In this document: one piece after another, positions 32,902 through 42,534 of the stretch
Layout of the letters: the number at the start of each line of letters is the position of its first letter
Position numbering within the stretch: the stretch's first letter is position 1
Notes under the pieces: generated by a model
What the model was told of the DNA's origin: nothing
What the model saw: only the letters and a program-made list of their open reading frames with translations
The model's database searches: none
From: HT1-32 sp040219025
GTDB lineage: Bacteria > Pseudomonadota > Alphaproteobacteria > Rhodospirillales > HT1-32
Direction of reading: 5' to 3'
NCBI GenBank assembly: GCA_040219025.1
Contig: JAVJTE010000020.1
Location: forward strand, 806,001-870,000
Length of the DNA: 64,000 bases
Translations under genes and position numbers: made by a program

Positions 32902-34272
32902 TTATTCCCGCAGTGATTTCTGGAAGCTCTGGAGCAGTGGCTGGGTGACGTAATCCATGAATGTCCGCTCGCCGGTGACGATCAGCACTTCCGCCTGCAT
33001 GCCGGGCTGCAGGATCGCGCCGGGGATGACGTTGCCGATATCCTCGGTCAGTTCGATGCGGGTCAGGTAATAGGTCTCGCCGGTCTTCTCGTCCTCGATT
33101 CCGTCAGCGGATACGCCGATCACCCGGCCCTTGACCGGCGCGGAACTGCGCTGGCTGAAGGCTGACAGCCGGACCTCCGCTGTCAGGCCGGTGCTGACCA
33201 CATCGATATCCGACGGCTGTACTCTTGCTTCGACAATCAGCTTGTCGCCGGTCGGCACCATCTCCATCAGCGGCTCGCCCGGGCGGATGACGCCGCCATC
33301 GGTGAACACCGTCGAATTCACGATAGTGCCGGCGATCGGTGCGCGGATGACGGTCCGGCGAAGCACATCCTCGGCGCTGCGCAATTGCTCGCGCACCTCG
33401 AACAGCTGCGACTGCACGTCGCGCAGGTCGGAGATGACGGAATTCAGAAACTCCGTCCGGATTTCGTTGATGCGAATCTGTGTCTCGCCGATGCTCTGGC
33501 GGGTGCGGGCGATCTCTGACCGGTGGGCGGCGCGTGAGCCGGCGATCTGCGACGCCTCGCGTTTCTTTTCCAGCAGGCGCGGTTTACGGCCCAGCCCCTG
33601 TGCGTTCAGGGTTTCCAGGTCCCGGATTTCCTCTTCGATCAGGGCGATCTGCCGGTTTTCGGAAGATATCTGCTCCTGCAGGCCGCTGATCTCTTCCTGA
33701 AACTGGGCGATCTGCTGTTCCAGAATCGATTGCTGGCCGGTCTGGGCATTCAGCCGTGCCCGGAACATATTCTCCTGACCTGTCAGAATGCTGCGGACCG
33801 CAGGATCGTCCATGCGGCTGGTCAGCTCCGGCGGAAAGGACAGGGTTTTCAGGCCGTCGCGTTCTGCGACCAGACGGGTTTCCTCGGCCAGATAACTGTC
33901 ACGGCGCGAGCGCAGGGTCTGGACCGCGGAGCGGGCCTGAGTGTCTTCCAGTGTCACCAGTACCTGATCGGCGGCAACCACATCGCCGTCCCGGGCGGCA
34001 ATCGATCTGACAATGCCGCCTTCCAGATGCTGGATGACTTTCTTGCTGCCCGCAACACTGACCACGCCGGGGGCAACCGCCGCACTGGACAGGCTGGCCG
34101 TTACCGCCCAGGTCCCGAACAGGCCGAAGAACAGGCCGATCACCAGAATGCCGCCCAGCACCGGGGCTCTCAGATCGGGGCGTGGCGACAGGGCGGGCGG
34201 ACCGTCTGTCCTGGCGGCCATCGGTGCAGCAACACCGGTCGCGGCGGGCCGGGTCAGGGCGTTTTCAGCCAT
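32902..34272 (-). CDS. Type I secretion membrane-fusion protein, HlyD family
   Basis: 456 residues from the ATG at 34272 (MAENALTRPAATG), which overlaps the ABC gene stop by 8 bp. One N-terminal membrane helix (LGGILVIGLFFGLFGTWAVTA, about residues 40-60) anchors it in the inner membrane. A long periplasmic coiled coil (about residues 140-300, ILEQQIAQFQEEISGLQEQIS onward) and lipoyl/barrel domains follow. The end, ERTFMDYVTQPLLQSFQKSLRE, is typical of the PrtE/LapC/HlyD secretion adaptors. It couples an ABC exporter to an outer-membrane channel that is not encoded nearby. Confidence 0.9.
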   Translation of the reverse strand: MAENALTRPAATGVAAPMAARTDGPPALSPRPDLRAPVLGGILVIGLFFGLFGTWAVTASLSSAAVAPGVVSVAGSKKVIQHLEGGIVRSIAARDGDVVAADQVLVTLEDTQARSAVQTLRSRRDSYLAEETRLVAERDGLKTLSFPPELTSRMDDPAVRSILTGQENMFRARLNAQTGQQSILEQQIAQFQEEISGLQEQISSENRQIALIEEEIRDLETLNAQGLGRKPRLLEKKREASQIAGSRAAHRSEIARTRQSIGETQIRINEIRTEFLNSVISDLRDVQSQLFEVREQLRSAEDVLRRTVIRAPIAGTIVNSTVFTDGGVIRPGEPLMEMVPTGDKLIVEARVQPSDIDVVSTGLTAEVRLSAFSQRSSAPVKGRVIGVSADGIEDEKTGETYYLTRIELTEDIGNVIPGAILQPGMQAEVLIVTGERTFMDYVTQPLLQSFQKSLRE

Positions 34273-36040
34273 CACGCGGCTCCTCGCCGGGTTGTGCCGC
34301 CGCAATCCGTGCGGCGGCTTTCTCTGTCCCGATCTTCGGGTCTTTTGCTGTGGCTTTCTGGGTCGCGGCCGACATCTTGTTCATGATCTCGTCACGGGTG
34401 CCGAACAGATGCAGACGCCCCTTGTTCAGCACCAGCACCCGGTCAATGAAGCGCAGCAGATTGGGCCGGTGGGAAATCAGGATGGCGGTGACCCCCGCCT
34501 GTTTCAGATAGGCCAGCGCCCGCAACAGTGCTTCTTCGCCTTCCGTATCGAGGTTGGAGTTCGGCTCGTCGAGAACCACCAGTCTCGGTGCGCCGTAAAG
34601 CGCCCGGGCCAGGCCGATACGCTGGCGCTGGCCGCCGGACAATCCGGCACCGCCATCGCCGATTTCGGTGTCATAACCATCCGGCAGCCCCAGAATCAGG
34701 TCATGCACCTGGGCCTGTCTTGCCGCGAGGATGACCGCCTGCGGATCAGCCGGGCCCATGCGGGCGATATTGTCCTGAATGGTACCGTCGAACAGTTCGA
34801 TATTCTGTGGCAGATAACCGATATGCTGGCCAAGGTCATCGGCATCCCAGGCCGCCACATCCATGCCGTCCAGCCGGGCCGCACCCGCAGAGGGTAGCAG
34901 GTTGCCGATCAGAATGCGGGCCAGTGTTGTCTTGCCCGATGCGGTGGGGCCGATCATCGCCAGGCTTTCCCCGGCGGCGAGCTCAAAGCTGATATTCCGC
35001 AGCGCCGGTTCGGCCCCCGGTTTGTGTGCGAACGAAACTGCCTCCACCTTCACCCGGCCTTCCGGTTGCGGCAAGGGCATGCCGGCCTCGCGGCCACCGT
35101 CGGCCAGATGGGCCCTGATCCGGTCGTAGGCGGCACGCGCACCGACAAACCCTTTCCAGGCACCGATGGCCTGCTCCACCGGCGCCAGCGCACGTCCCAT
35201 GATGATGGATCCGGCAATCATCGCACCCGGCGACAGATCACCTTCAAGCGCCAGATAGGCACCCAGGCTGAGCACGCCGATCTGCAGGCAGAACCGGATG
35301 AACTTCGACAGCGCGGTCAGCCCGCCGCTGAGGTTGCTGGCCCGGGCCTGCAGGTCGATGGATTTCGCATTCTCGGTCTGCCAGCGGCTGACGATATTCG
35401 GCAGCATGCCCATGCCGTTGATGACATCCGCATTGCGCACGGCGGCTTCGGCCCGGCGCATGGCCTGTGCATAGGCTCCGTTGGCTTCGCCCAGCATGCC
35501 GCGGGTGACGGTCTCGTTGGTCACCGCAATCGCGAACAGCAGCACCGCGCCGATCAGTGACAGCCAGCCAAGCCAGGGATGCAGCAGGAACATGGCGGCG
35601 AGGAAAATCGGCGCCCAGGGGGCATCCATCAGTGGAAACACACCACTGCCGGACAGGAAGCCGCGCAGGGTGCCGAGATCGCGCAGCACCTGTGCAGATC
35701 CGCCCCGGCTGTCCATCAGCGCGCGTGTCACGGCGGCCCCGAGCAACTGGCCGCCCAGCCGCTGGTCCAGCCAGCTTGAAACCCGGACCAGAACGATGGT
35801 CCGCAGGCCGTCGAGCAGGGCCAGCACCACCAGGGCGAAAATAGCGACAATCAGCAAGGCAATCAGCGTCTCGATGCTGCGGCTCGACAGCACCCGGTCG
35901 AAAAGCTGCATCATGTAGATCGGCGAGGTCAGCATGCAGAGATTGACGCCGAGGCTGAAGACAGCGACCACGACAAACCCCCGGCGGCAGGCACCAAGGG
36001 CTTCGGTAAGGGCATTCTTTGCGGGTTGGGCCTGCGCCAA
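34265..36040 (-). CDS. Type I secretion ABC permease/ATPase (PrtD-like)
   Basis: 591 residues. The N-terminal half is a six-helix export domain (about residues 20-300) without a C39 peptidase or peptidase-like domain, like PrtD rather than HlyB. The ATPase half has Walker A GPTASGKTT, signature LSGGQRQRIGLARAL and Walker B LVVLDEPNSNLD followed by the H-loop ILISHRP. It should export a C-terminal-signal protein with the HlyD partner. No RTX or protease substrate gene is adjacent. Confidence 0.92.
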   Translation of the reverse strand: MAQAQPAKNALTEALGACRRGFVVVAVFSLGVNLCMLTSPIYMMQLFDRVLSSRSIETLIALLIVAIFALVVLALLDGLRTIVLVRVSSWLDQRLGGQLLGAAVTRALMDSRGGSAQVLRDLGTLRGFLSGSGVFPLMDAPWAPIFLAAMFLLHPWLGWLSLIGAVLLFAIAVTNETVTRGMLGEANGAYAQAMRRAEAAVRNADVINGMGMLPNIVSRWQTENAKSIDLQARASNLSGGLTALSKFIRFCLQIGVLSLGAYLALEGDLSPGAMIAGSIIMGRALAPVEQAIGAWKGFVGARAAYDRIRAHLADGGREAGMPLPQPEGRVKVEAVSFAHKPGAEPALRNISFELAAGESLAMIGPTASGKTTLARILIGNLLPSAGAARLDGMDVAAWDADDLGQHIGYLPQNIELFDGTIQDNIARMGPADPQAVILAARQAQVHDLILGLPDGYDTEIGDGGAGLSGGQRQRIGLARALYGAPRLVVLDEPNSNLDTEGEEALLRALAYLKQAGVTAILISHRPNLLRFIDRVLVLNKGRLHLFGTRDEIMNKMSAATQKATAKDPKIGTEKAAARIAAAQPGEEPRDG

Positions 36041-36105
36041 GTCAGTTATCCATCAGTCATGCGGCGGCAGTCTAGCGGGTCCTGTGCGGGGAATCGACAG
36101 GCAGG

Positions 36106-36957
36106 TCAGATTGTGCCGGAAAACACATCGCGCCCGGGCCTGTAGCCGAACTGGACCTGAGCCGGATTGCGATTGTAGAGAGGGCGGCCAAACATCGGAT
36201 GGTCGAGGCCACGAACCTCATGCTCGATCTGATACAGCCGGTCACCACTGTCGGGGTCAATGATATCGACAAACCGGAACTGATAACGGCCCTCGTCTGA
36301 TGACACCAGACCGCGTTCCCCGAGCGTCCGGCGGAGCGCTTCAAATCCGGCGATGTAGATCTGGATATGATGGCCGTCAAAATCCGGCAGGGGATCACCG
36401 GTCTCGCGGAAGGTCAGGGTCTGGCCGGGTCCGGCGGGAATAACTGCGCAGGCTTTGCCGGACTGGCGGGTCAGGTCGGCCGTGGTGCCGATGATCTGCT
36501 GATAGAATCGGGCGATCCCGTCCGCTGACCCGGCGGGTACATCAAACCGGACATCTGTCAGCCCCAGCTGAATCCCGTCATCTTCCGGCACCGGAGCAAG
36601 CAGCCGGAACCGGTTGCCCCAGGGGCAGGTGACGAACAGCGTCTCGTCTTCCCGGCGAAAGCTGAAGTCGGTGTTGCTGAGCGACGATGTTATTTCCTCA
36701 AGATTGCCGATGACCAGATCAAGGTCCGGCAGCGTCAGGGTGATTTCACCACGCAGGTGATGGGGAACCGGCTGGCGGCTCGGCAGGTGCATCTGCGACC
36801 GGCCGATATTGATCCACATGTTGGTCAGCCCGACCATCATCGCCGGGTCGCGGGTGAGGCCAAGCCCGACGATATAGAACTGTGTTGCAACCAGCTGATC
36901 AGGGATCGCCAGATTGACATGTTCGAGGCGGGCGATTTTTCCAAGTTCTGTTGTCAT
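36106..36957 (-). CDS. VOC-superfamily protein with two glyoxalase-like units
   Basis: 283 residues. It starts ARLEHVNLAIPDQLVATQFYIVGLGLTRDP, a VOC first unit, and a second unit begins at about residue 140 (LGLTDVRFDVPAGSADGIARFYQQIIG). The duplicated fold resembles extradiol dioxygenases or two-domain glyoxalases, but the metal-ligand pattern is not clear, so no reaction is assigned. Its ATG shares one base with the stop of the glutamate-synthase-like gene (TGATG), so they are translationally coupled. Confidence 0.7.
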   Translation of the reverse strand: MTTELGKIARLEHVNLAIPDQLVATQFYIVGLGLTRDPAMMVGLTNMWINIGRSQMHLPSRQPVPHHLRGEITLTLPDLDLVIGNLEEITSSLSNTDFSFRREDETLFVTCPWGNRFRLLAPVPEDDGIQLGLTDVRFDVPAGSADGIARFYQQIIGTTADLTRQSGKACAVIPAGPGQTLTFRETGDPLPDFDGHHIQIYIAGFEALRRTLGERGLVSSDEGRYQFRFVDIIDPDSGDRLYQIEHEVRGLDHPMFGRPLYNRNPAQVQFGYRPGRDVFSGTI

Positions 36958-38561
36958 CAGACGATGGCCTTCTGTTTTGGCTCGAAGCTGTCGATCTGTG
37001 CCTGTTCCCAGGCTTCCAGAAAAAAGTTGTGTCCTTTGCCGGCCAGCAGGTCGCCCGGCTCCAGATTCGGGAAGCAGTCCTTGATGTTCAGGCTGCGCTC
37101 GTCCGAGCCGCGCAGCATCAGCCGCTCTCCGCGCAGTTCTATGGGCGCTTCCAGACCCATCGCGCCAAGCATTTCGGCCAGCGCATGCAGCGTATTGTGA
37201 TGGAAGTTGGCGACACGTGTTGCCTTGTCTTCAGGCACCAGGGCGCGCTGGCGCAGCGGGTCCTGCGTCGCAACGCCGGTCGGGCAGCGGTTGGTGTGAC
37301 AGTTCTTGGCCTGAATGCAGCCGATCGAGAACATGAAGCCACGGGCGGAATTGACCCAGTCCGCCCCCAGCGCGATTGTGGTCGCGATATCCGAGCCGGA
37401 GATGATCTTGCCACTGGCCCCCAGTTTGATGCGGTCCCGCAGCCCTGCACCGATCAGCGCATTATGGACAAAGGTCAGGCCTTCACGCAGCGGTGTGCCA
37501 ATGGAATTGGAGAATTCGAGCGGCGCGGCACCGGTGCCGCCTTCCTTGCCATCAACAACGATGAAGTCGGGAATGTGGCCGGTCTCGATCATCGCTTTCA
37601 GGGTTGCCATGAATTCCCAGCGATGCCCGACGCAGAGTTTGAATCCGACGGGTTTGCCGTCGGAAAGCTTGCGCAGCCGTCCGAGGAATTCGGCAAAATC
37701 GCGGGGGGTGGTGAAGGCGGAATGGTTGGCCGGAGAGATGCAGTCGACGCCCATCGGCACGCCACGGGCTTCGGAAATTTCCGGGGTGATTTTCGCCGCG
37801 GGCAAAACACCGCCATGCCCAGGCTTGGCCCCCTGCGACAGCTTGATTTCGATCATCTTGATCTGCGGATCGGCGGCCTGGCGTTTGAAATTGTCCTCAT
37901 CGAATTTGCCGTCGTCGCTGCGGCAGCCGAAATAGCCGGAGCCGATTTCCCAGATGATGTCACCGCCACCGGCACGATGATATTTCGACAGGCTGCCTTC
38001 ACCGGTGTCATGAGCGAACCCGCCGATTTTTGCACCCTTGTTCAGGGCCAGAATGGCATTTCCGCTGAGCGATCCGAAACTCATGGCGGAGATGTTCATC
38101 AGCGAGGCCGAATAGGGCTGTTTGCAGTCCGGCCCGCCGATCAATACCCGGAAATCGGGATCGGGTGACGGTTTCGGCGACATTGAATGGGTCAGCCAGA
38201 CATAGCCCGGCTCGTAGACGTTCTGCAGCGTACCGAAGGCCAGCGTCTGCAATTCGTTCTTTGCCCGCTGATAGACGAGGGCACGCTGTTGCCTGTTGAA
38301 CGGCACGGCGTCGGCGTCGGCCTCGAACAGATACTGGCGGATTTCCGGGCGGATACCCTCGAACAGCCACCGCATATGGGCGATGACCGGATAGTTGCGC
38401 AGCAGGCTGTGCCGGGTCTGAATAAGATCATAGACGCCAAGCCCGATCAGGGCGATCAGCACCGCCGCCAGAATCAGAAACCAGCCTGAATAGAGGGCTG
38501 ATGCGGCAAGTGAGGCGATTGCACCGGCGATAACGATGCCGAATACCAGATAGCGTTCCAT
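36957..38561 (-). CDS. FMN-binding glutamate-synthase-family protein
   Basis: 534 residues from the ATG at 38561 (agggaa ribosome site); in-frame ATGs at 38594 and 38726 are alternatives. Two N-terminal membrane helices (about residues 2-40) precede the alpha/beta-barrel of GltB, without the amidotransferase domain. The barrel has AMSFGSLSGNAI (FMN phosphate region), KPGHGGVLPAAKI, DGKEGGTGAAPLEF and the 3Fe-4S motif CIQAKNCHTNRCPTGVATQDP. Members are poorly characterised membrane-bound FMN/Fe-S proteins; glutamate synthesis is not implied. It is coupled to the VOC gene. Confidence 0.85.
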   Translation of the reverse strand: MERYLVFGIVIAGAIASLAASALYSGWFLILAAVLIALIGLGVYDLIQTRHSLLRNYPVIAHMRWLFEGIRPEIRQYLFEADADAVPFNRQQRALVYQRAKNELQTLAFGTLQNVYEPGYVWLTHSMSPKPSPDPDFRVLIGGPDCKQPYSASLMNISAMSFGSLSGNAILALNKGAKIGGFAHDTGEGSLSKYHRAGGGDIIWEIGSGYFGCRSDDGKFDEDNFKRQAADPQIKMIEIKLSQGAKPGHGGVLPAAKITPEISEARGVPMGVDCISPANHSAFTTPRDFAEFLGRLRKLSDGKPVGFKLCVGHRWEFMATLKAMIETGHIPDFIVVDGKEGGTGAAPLEFSNSIGTPLREGLTFVHNALIGAGLRDRIKLGASGKIISGSDIATTIALGADWVNSARGFMFSIGCIQAKNCHTNRCPTGVATQDPLRQRALVPEDKATRVANFHHNTLHALAEMLGAMGLEAPIELRGERLMLRGSDERSLNIKDCFPNLEPGDLLAGKGHNFFLEAWEQAQIDSFEPKQKAIV

Positions 38562-38782
38562 CCCGAGATTCCCTGCTGCCCGTCGAGATGCCATTCTGGC
38601 CATCCGTTGGCTGAAAGCGCAAGCCGGGCAGAGGATCAGACCCAGCAGGTGGGCCGGGTCAGGGAGAGTGAAGCCGGTCACAGCCAGAGCCTTATTTTCG
38701 CTATAGTGTTGCTGTTTACTTGCCAAACACGGGGCAGCGAATAGCGTTGCCCCGGGGTAGTCGTGTTTTATGAGGGTCTGGC

Positions 38783-41700
38783 GTGAAAAAAATTCTGCTT
38801 ACATTTCTGGTCGTGATTGTGGTTCTGGTCGGCGGGGCGCTGGCTGCCCCGGGCTTTGTGGACTGGAACGCCTACAAGGACGATCTGCGCCAGATTGTAC
38901 GGGCACAGACAGGCCGCGACCTGGTCATTGAGGGTGATATCAAGGCGCGCCTGATCCCCTCACCGGAAATCAGTGCAGAAGATGTCCGGCTCTCGAACAG
39001 CGCCGGTTCGGCAAGCGAGGATATGCTGTCGCTCAAGGCCGTCCGGGTAAAGGTGGCGATTGCTCCGCTGCTGTCAAAAATCATCCGCATCGACAGTTTT
39101 GAGCTGGTCGAGCCGATTGTCGAGATCGAGAAACGTGCTGACGGCAGCATGAATTTTGACGATCTGGCTGGCGGCGGCAACGCAACCGTCGCCCCGGCGA
39201 CGACCCCTGCACCTGCCGGTTCCGGCGCGGCCGGTGGCGCGAATGAGCCGATTTCAGTCGCCGGGTTTGATGTCAGCGTCGACAGTGCCACGATTCGCAA
39301 TGGCACGCTGATCTATCGCGATACCCAGGCCGGCAGCATGCAGGTCATCGAAAATTTCAATCTCACCGTCGGTGCGAATTCGCTGGTCGGCCCCTACGAT
39401 CTGTCCGGCGATATCAGCCTGCTCGGCATCCCGCTCGCCTTCGAGGCCGGGCTGGGCGAGGTCTCTTTCGAGCGGGCCGCGGTGCCGCTGACGCTTAGTG
39501 TCGATATTGATGGCGGTGCAACCCGGACCAATTTCACCGGTGCGCTGGTCGGTTTGCCGGATAATCCGGGCGTCCGTGGCAAGCTGAAGGGTCGCAGCGA
39601 AGATATTCTCAAGCTGATGACAGCGCTTGGCGCGGGGCAGGGACTGCCGGCAGAGCTGGCAAAGCCGCTCAGTCTTGACGCGTCACTGAATGCGTCGGCG
39701 ACCGAAGTCACGGTTGACGATATCGCGCTGGAGGCGGCGGGCAGCCGGATCACCGGCTCGGCCCGGGTAACACTGGGCGAGATGATTGACGGTGGTGTCG
39801 ATCTGCATGTTGCCCGGCTCGACCTTGATGCTTTGCTGGCCTCGCTTCCGGCCCAGCCTGCGACCGGTGACAGCGCATCGACAGCCTCTGACGCAAAGGC
39901 ACCGGCTTCTGCACCGGCAGGCACCAGCCCGGCGGCAGCTGCTGTACCGGAGTTGCCGAAGAATGTGAATTTTGCGGCGACTTTCACCGCGGATGCGATT
40001 ATCTATCGCGGCAAGCCGATCAACAGGGCGACGGCGTCCGTTGCGCTGGCCAATGGCGAGCTGTCGATCAACCAGATTTCCGCCCAGCTTCCCGGCGGAT
40101 CGGATGTTGCGGTGTTTGGCTTCATCGCCCCCCGTGGCAAGTCGCTGGGGATGGAGATCGAGGCCGATGCCCGCTCTGACAATCTGCGGGCCCTGCTGGA
40201 CTGGGCGGGTGTTGACCTGAACGCAATGCCCAAAGGCAAGCTTCAGACCATGGCCTTGCGGGCCAAGGTTGGCGGCACGACCGAGAATATTCAGGTTACG
40301 GATCTGAATCTGAAACTGGACAGCATGACGGTCCGGGCGGCGGCGACGCTGCGCCCGGGGGACCGTCCGGCAGCGGGTGTGACGCTGCGCGTCGACCGGC
40401 TGGATCTGGATGGCTATATTCCTGCCTCTGCTGCTGCTCCGGCAAAACCCGCCGCGGCCCCGGCAACGGCGGCAAGCGGCAACACGCCGGCCTCTGCCCC
40501 GGCATCGTCGGCCAGCCCGTTCGCCGGACTGAAGGCACTGAATGATTTTGATGTCAGCACTGACGTCGAGATCGCAACCCTGACCCATAACGGTATCACC
40601 GCCAGCAAGCTGGCGCTGCGTGCCCGGCTTGTAAAAGGCAAGCTCGACCTGACCGAGTTTTCTGTCGGTAATCTTGCCGGGGCTGCGGCTCGTGTATCGG
40701 GCAGCTTTGGGAATTTTGGCGGGACACCGTCGATTTCCAAACTGGATGCAAACCTGACCGCCAACAGCATTGACGGTCTGTTGCGTCTGGCCGGTGTTCA
40801 GTCACCGATCCCGCCGGAAAAGCTTGGTGCGATTTCGGCAAGGGTGAATGCGGATGGTGATCTCAACAAGTTGCAGGTTTCTGCAAAAGTAACAGCTGCC
40901 GGGGGGACGGCGACAGCCGCCGGACCGATCTCGCCAATGGCGGCAATTGATGATCTCCGGCTGGCGGTAACACTGGATCACCCCTCCCTCAACCGGCTGC
41001 TGGAAGTGGTTGCCCCTGATTATCGCCCGACCGGGCGCAACCTTGGCCCGCTGGCAGTGAAGGCCGGTGTCGGCCTGAAGCCGGGTGCCATCGCGGTCGA
41101 TGATCTGAACGCACGTGTCGGCCCGGTCTCGGTTGCCGGCAATGCCTCCGTTGCAACCGGGGGTGACCGTCCGATGATTACCGCCCGCCTGTCGGCCAGC
41201 GAACTGCCGGCGCAGTTGTTTGTGCCGCTTGTCGGGGGCACGAAATCCGCTCCGGCCCGCAGTACCGCAGCGTCGGGTGGCGGCTCTGCCCCGGCTGCTG
41301 CCGGTGGCAGCCGCTGGTCGCGTGAGAAGATTGACGTCAGCGGGCTGAAGGCCGTTGATGCGGATGTGCAGATCAGCGCGACCGCCGTTCTGTATGAGCC
41401 CTACCGGGTGGATAACCCGGAAATCATCCTGACGCTGAATAACGGCAGGCTCGATCTCAAGCGGATGGCCGGCAAGATGTTCGGTGGCGGTTTCGACATG
41501 ACGGCGGTTGCCGTTGCGACCGACAAGCTGACGGTGGAGACATCGACAAAGGTCGAGAACGCGAACATCAAGAAGGCGATTCTGCAAACCGCCGGCATGG
41601 ATGTTGCCGATGGCACGCTGAATTTCACCAGTAACATGAAGACCGTGGGCTTCAGCGAATATGATCTGATCCGCAACCTGAACGGCACGGCAAATCTGGC

Positions 41701-42334
41701 CGTTACCGACGGGCTGGTGAACGGATTCGACCTGGATGCCCTATCGGACAAACTCAACAATCCGGTCAATGTTGCGGGTCTGCTGACGCTGGTGACCCAG
41801 GGTATTTCCGGTGGTCAGACCCGGTTCGAGGAACTGAAGGGTACATTCAGGGCGACCAACGGTGTGGTCGAGACGAATGACCTGAAGGTGACGGCAAAAT
41901 CCGGCACGGCCACAACGGTGGCAAAAGCCGATCTGGCGGACTGGAAGATCAACGGATCGTCGGTGGTACAGCTGACCCGGATTGACGGCGCGCCGCCGAT
42001 CAATGTGCGTTTCAGCGGCCCGCTGGACCAGCCGAACCCGACCTTCGACATCAACGCCTTTCAGGCTTTCATGCTGGCCAATGGTCTGGTCAAGGGTGTC
42101 GGCGGTCTGGTCAAGGACGGCAAGGATATCGTCAAGGGGGCCGGTGGTGGTGTCGGCGGTGTGGTGAAGGGCATTCTCGGAACGCTGGGTGGCCAGCAGC
42201 AACAGACGACGCCGCAGACCCAGCAGCAGCCCTCATCCTCCACCGGAACCGCAACACCGCCGGCGCAGCAGCAGCCGCAGCAGCAGGACAACAATCCGCT
42301 GAACAACCTGCTCCGGGGTGTGCTCGGCAACTAG
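38783..42334 (+). CDS. Giant AsmA-family protein
   Basis: 1183 residues. A single N-terminal membrane helix (about 4-22) anchors it in the inner membrane, with the rest in the periplasm. The AsmA N-terminal domain is LVIEGDIKARLIPSPEISAEDVRLSN, and the C-terminal domain ends NPTFDINAFQAFMLANGL. AsmA/YhdP/TamB-like proteins are thought to bridge the envelope for phospholipid transport to the outer membrane. Ala/Pro-rich linkers near residues 135-155, 365-390, 550-575 and 825-845, and a Gln-rich tail (about 1133-1170), break the beta-rich body into blocks. It is monocistronic. Confidence 0.9.
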   Translation: MKKILLTFLVVIVVLVGGALAAPGFVDWNAYKDDLRQIVRAQTGRDLVIEGDIKARLIPSPEISAEDVRLSNSAGSASEDMLSLKAVRVKVAIAPLLSKIIRIDSFELVEPIVEIEKRADGSMNFDDLAGGGNATVAPATTPAPAGSGAAGGANEPISVAGFDVSVDSATIRNGTLIYRDTQAGSMQVIENFNLTVGANSLVGPYDLSGDISLLGIPLAFEAGLGEVSFERAAVPLTLSVDIDGGATRTNFTGALVGLPDNPGVRGKLKGRSEDILKLMTALGAGQGLPAELAKPLSLDASLNASATEVTVDDIALEAAGSRITGSARVTLGEMIDGGVDLHVARLDLDALLASLPAQPATGDSASTASDAKAPASAPAGTSPAAAAVPELPKNVNFAATFTADAIIYRGKPINRATASVALANGELSINQISAQLPGGSDVAVFGFIAPRGKSLGMEIEADARSDNLRALLDWAGVDLNAMPKGKLQTMALRAKVGGTTENIQVTDLNLKLDSMTVRAAATLRPGDRPAAGVTLRVDRLDLDGYIPASAAAPAKPAAAPATAASGNTPASAPASSASPFAGLKALNDFDVSTDVEIATLTHNGITASKLALRARLVKGKLDLTEFSVGNLAGAAARVSGSFGNFGGTPSISKLDANLTANSIDGLLRLAGVQSPIPPEKLGAISARVNADGDLNKLQVSAKVTAAGGTATAAGPISPMAAIDDLRLAVTLDHPSLNRLLEVVAPDYRPTGRNLGPLAVKAGVGLKPGAIAVDDLNARVGPVSVAGNASVATGGDRPMITARLSASELPAQLFVPLVGGTKSAPARSTAASGGGSAPAAAGGSRWSREKIDVSGLKAVDADVQISATAVLYEPYRVDNPEIILTLNNGRLDLKRMAGKMFGGGFDMTAVAVATDKLTVETSTKVENANIKKAILQTAGMDVADGTLNFTSNMKTVGFSEYDLIRNLNGTANLAVTDGLVNGFDLDALSDKLNNPVNVAGLLTLVTQGISGGQTRFEELKGTFRATNGVVETNDLKVTAKSGTATTVAKADLADWKINGSSVVQLTRIDGAPPINVRFSGPLDQPNPTFDINAFQAFMLANGLVKGVGGLVKDGKDIVKGAGGGVGGVVKGILGTLGGQQQQTTPQTQQQPSSSTGTATPPAQQQPQQQDNNPLNNLLRGVLGN

Positions 42335-42459
42335 AAAGCTTCCGGATCAGGTCCGGTAGCACGCCTGCGGGGCCGCTTGGCTCCTGTTTGTCGGGTTTGC
42401 CGATGATCTTCCGTGATTGCGGTTGACGATAACCGTCGCGTCCTCAACAAGGTGGGGTC

Positions 42460-42534
42460 ATGACATATCCTGATTTTTCTCCGGCTTCACTGACCTCCTT
42501 TCTGACGGCTTCGGATGGCTGCCATGGCTGCTGA
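42460..42534 (+). CDS. Possible leader peptide overlapping the ABC-F start
   Basis: A 24-codon frame (MTYPDFSPASLTSFLTASDG then CHGC) preceded by a GGTGGGG ribosome site two bases before its ATG. It ends TGA at 42532-42534, past both candidate ABC-F starts (42515 and 42524), so the two frames overlap by 11-20 bp. The ABC-F gene has no clear ribosome site of its own, which would fit translation coupled to this frame. Conservation is untested; it could be chance. Confidence 0.35.
   Translation: MTYPDFSPASLTSFLTASDGCHGC

Noticed and set aside
36951..38168. 405-residue open frame antisense to the glutamate-synthase-like gene
   Set aside because: The opposite strand encodes clear FMN and Fe-S motifs; this frame has none and is a high-GC shadow.
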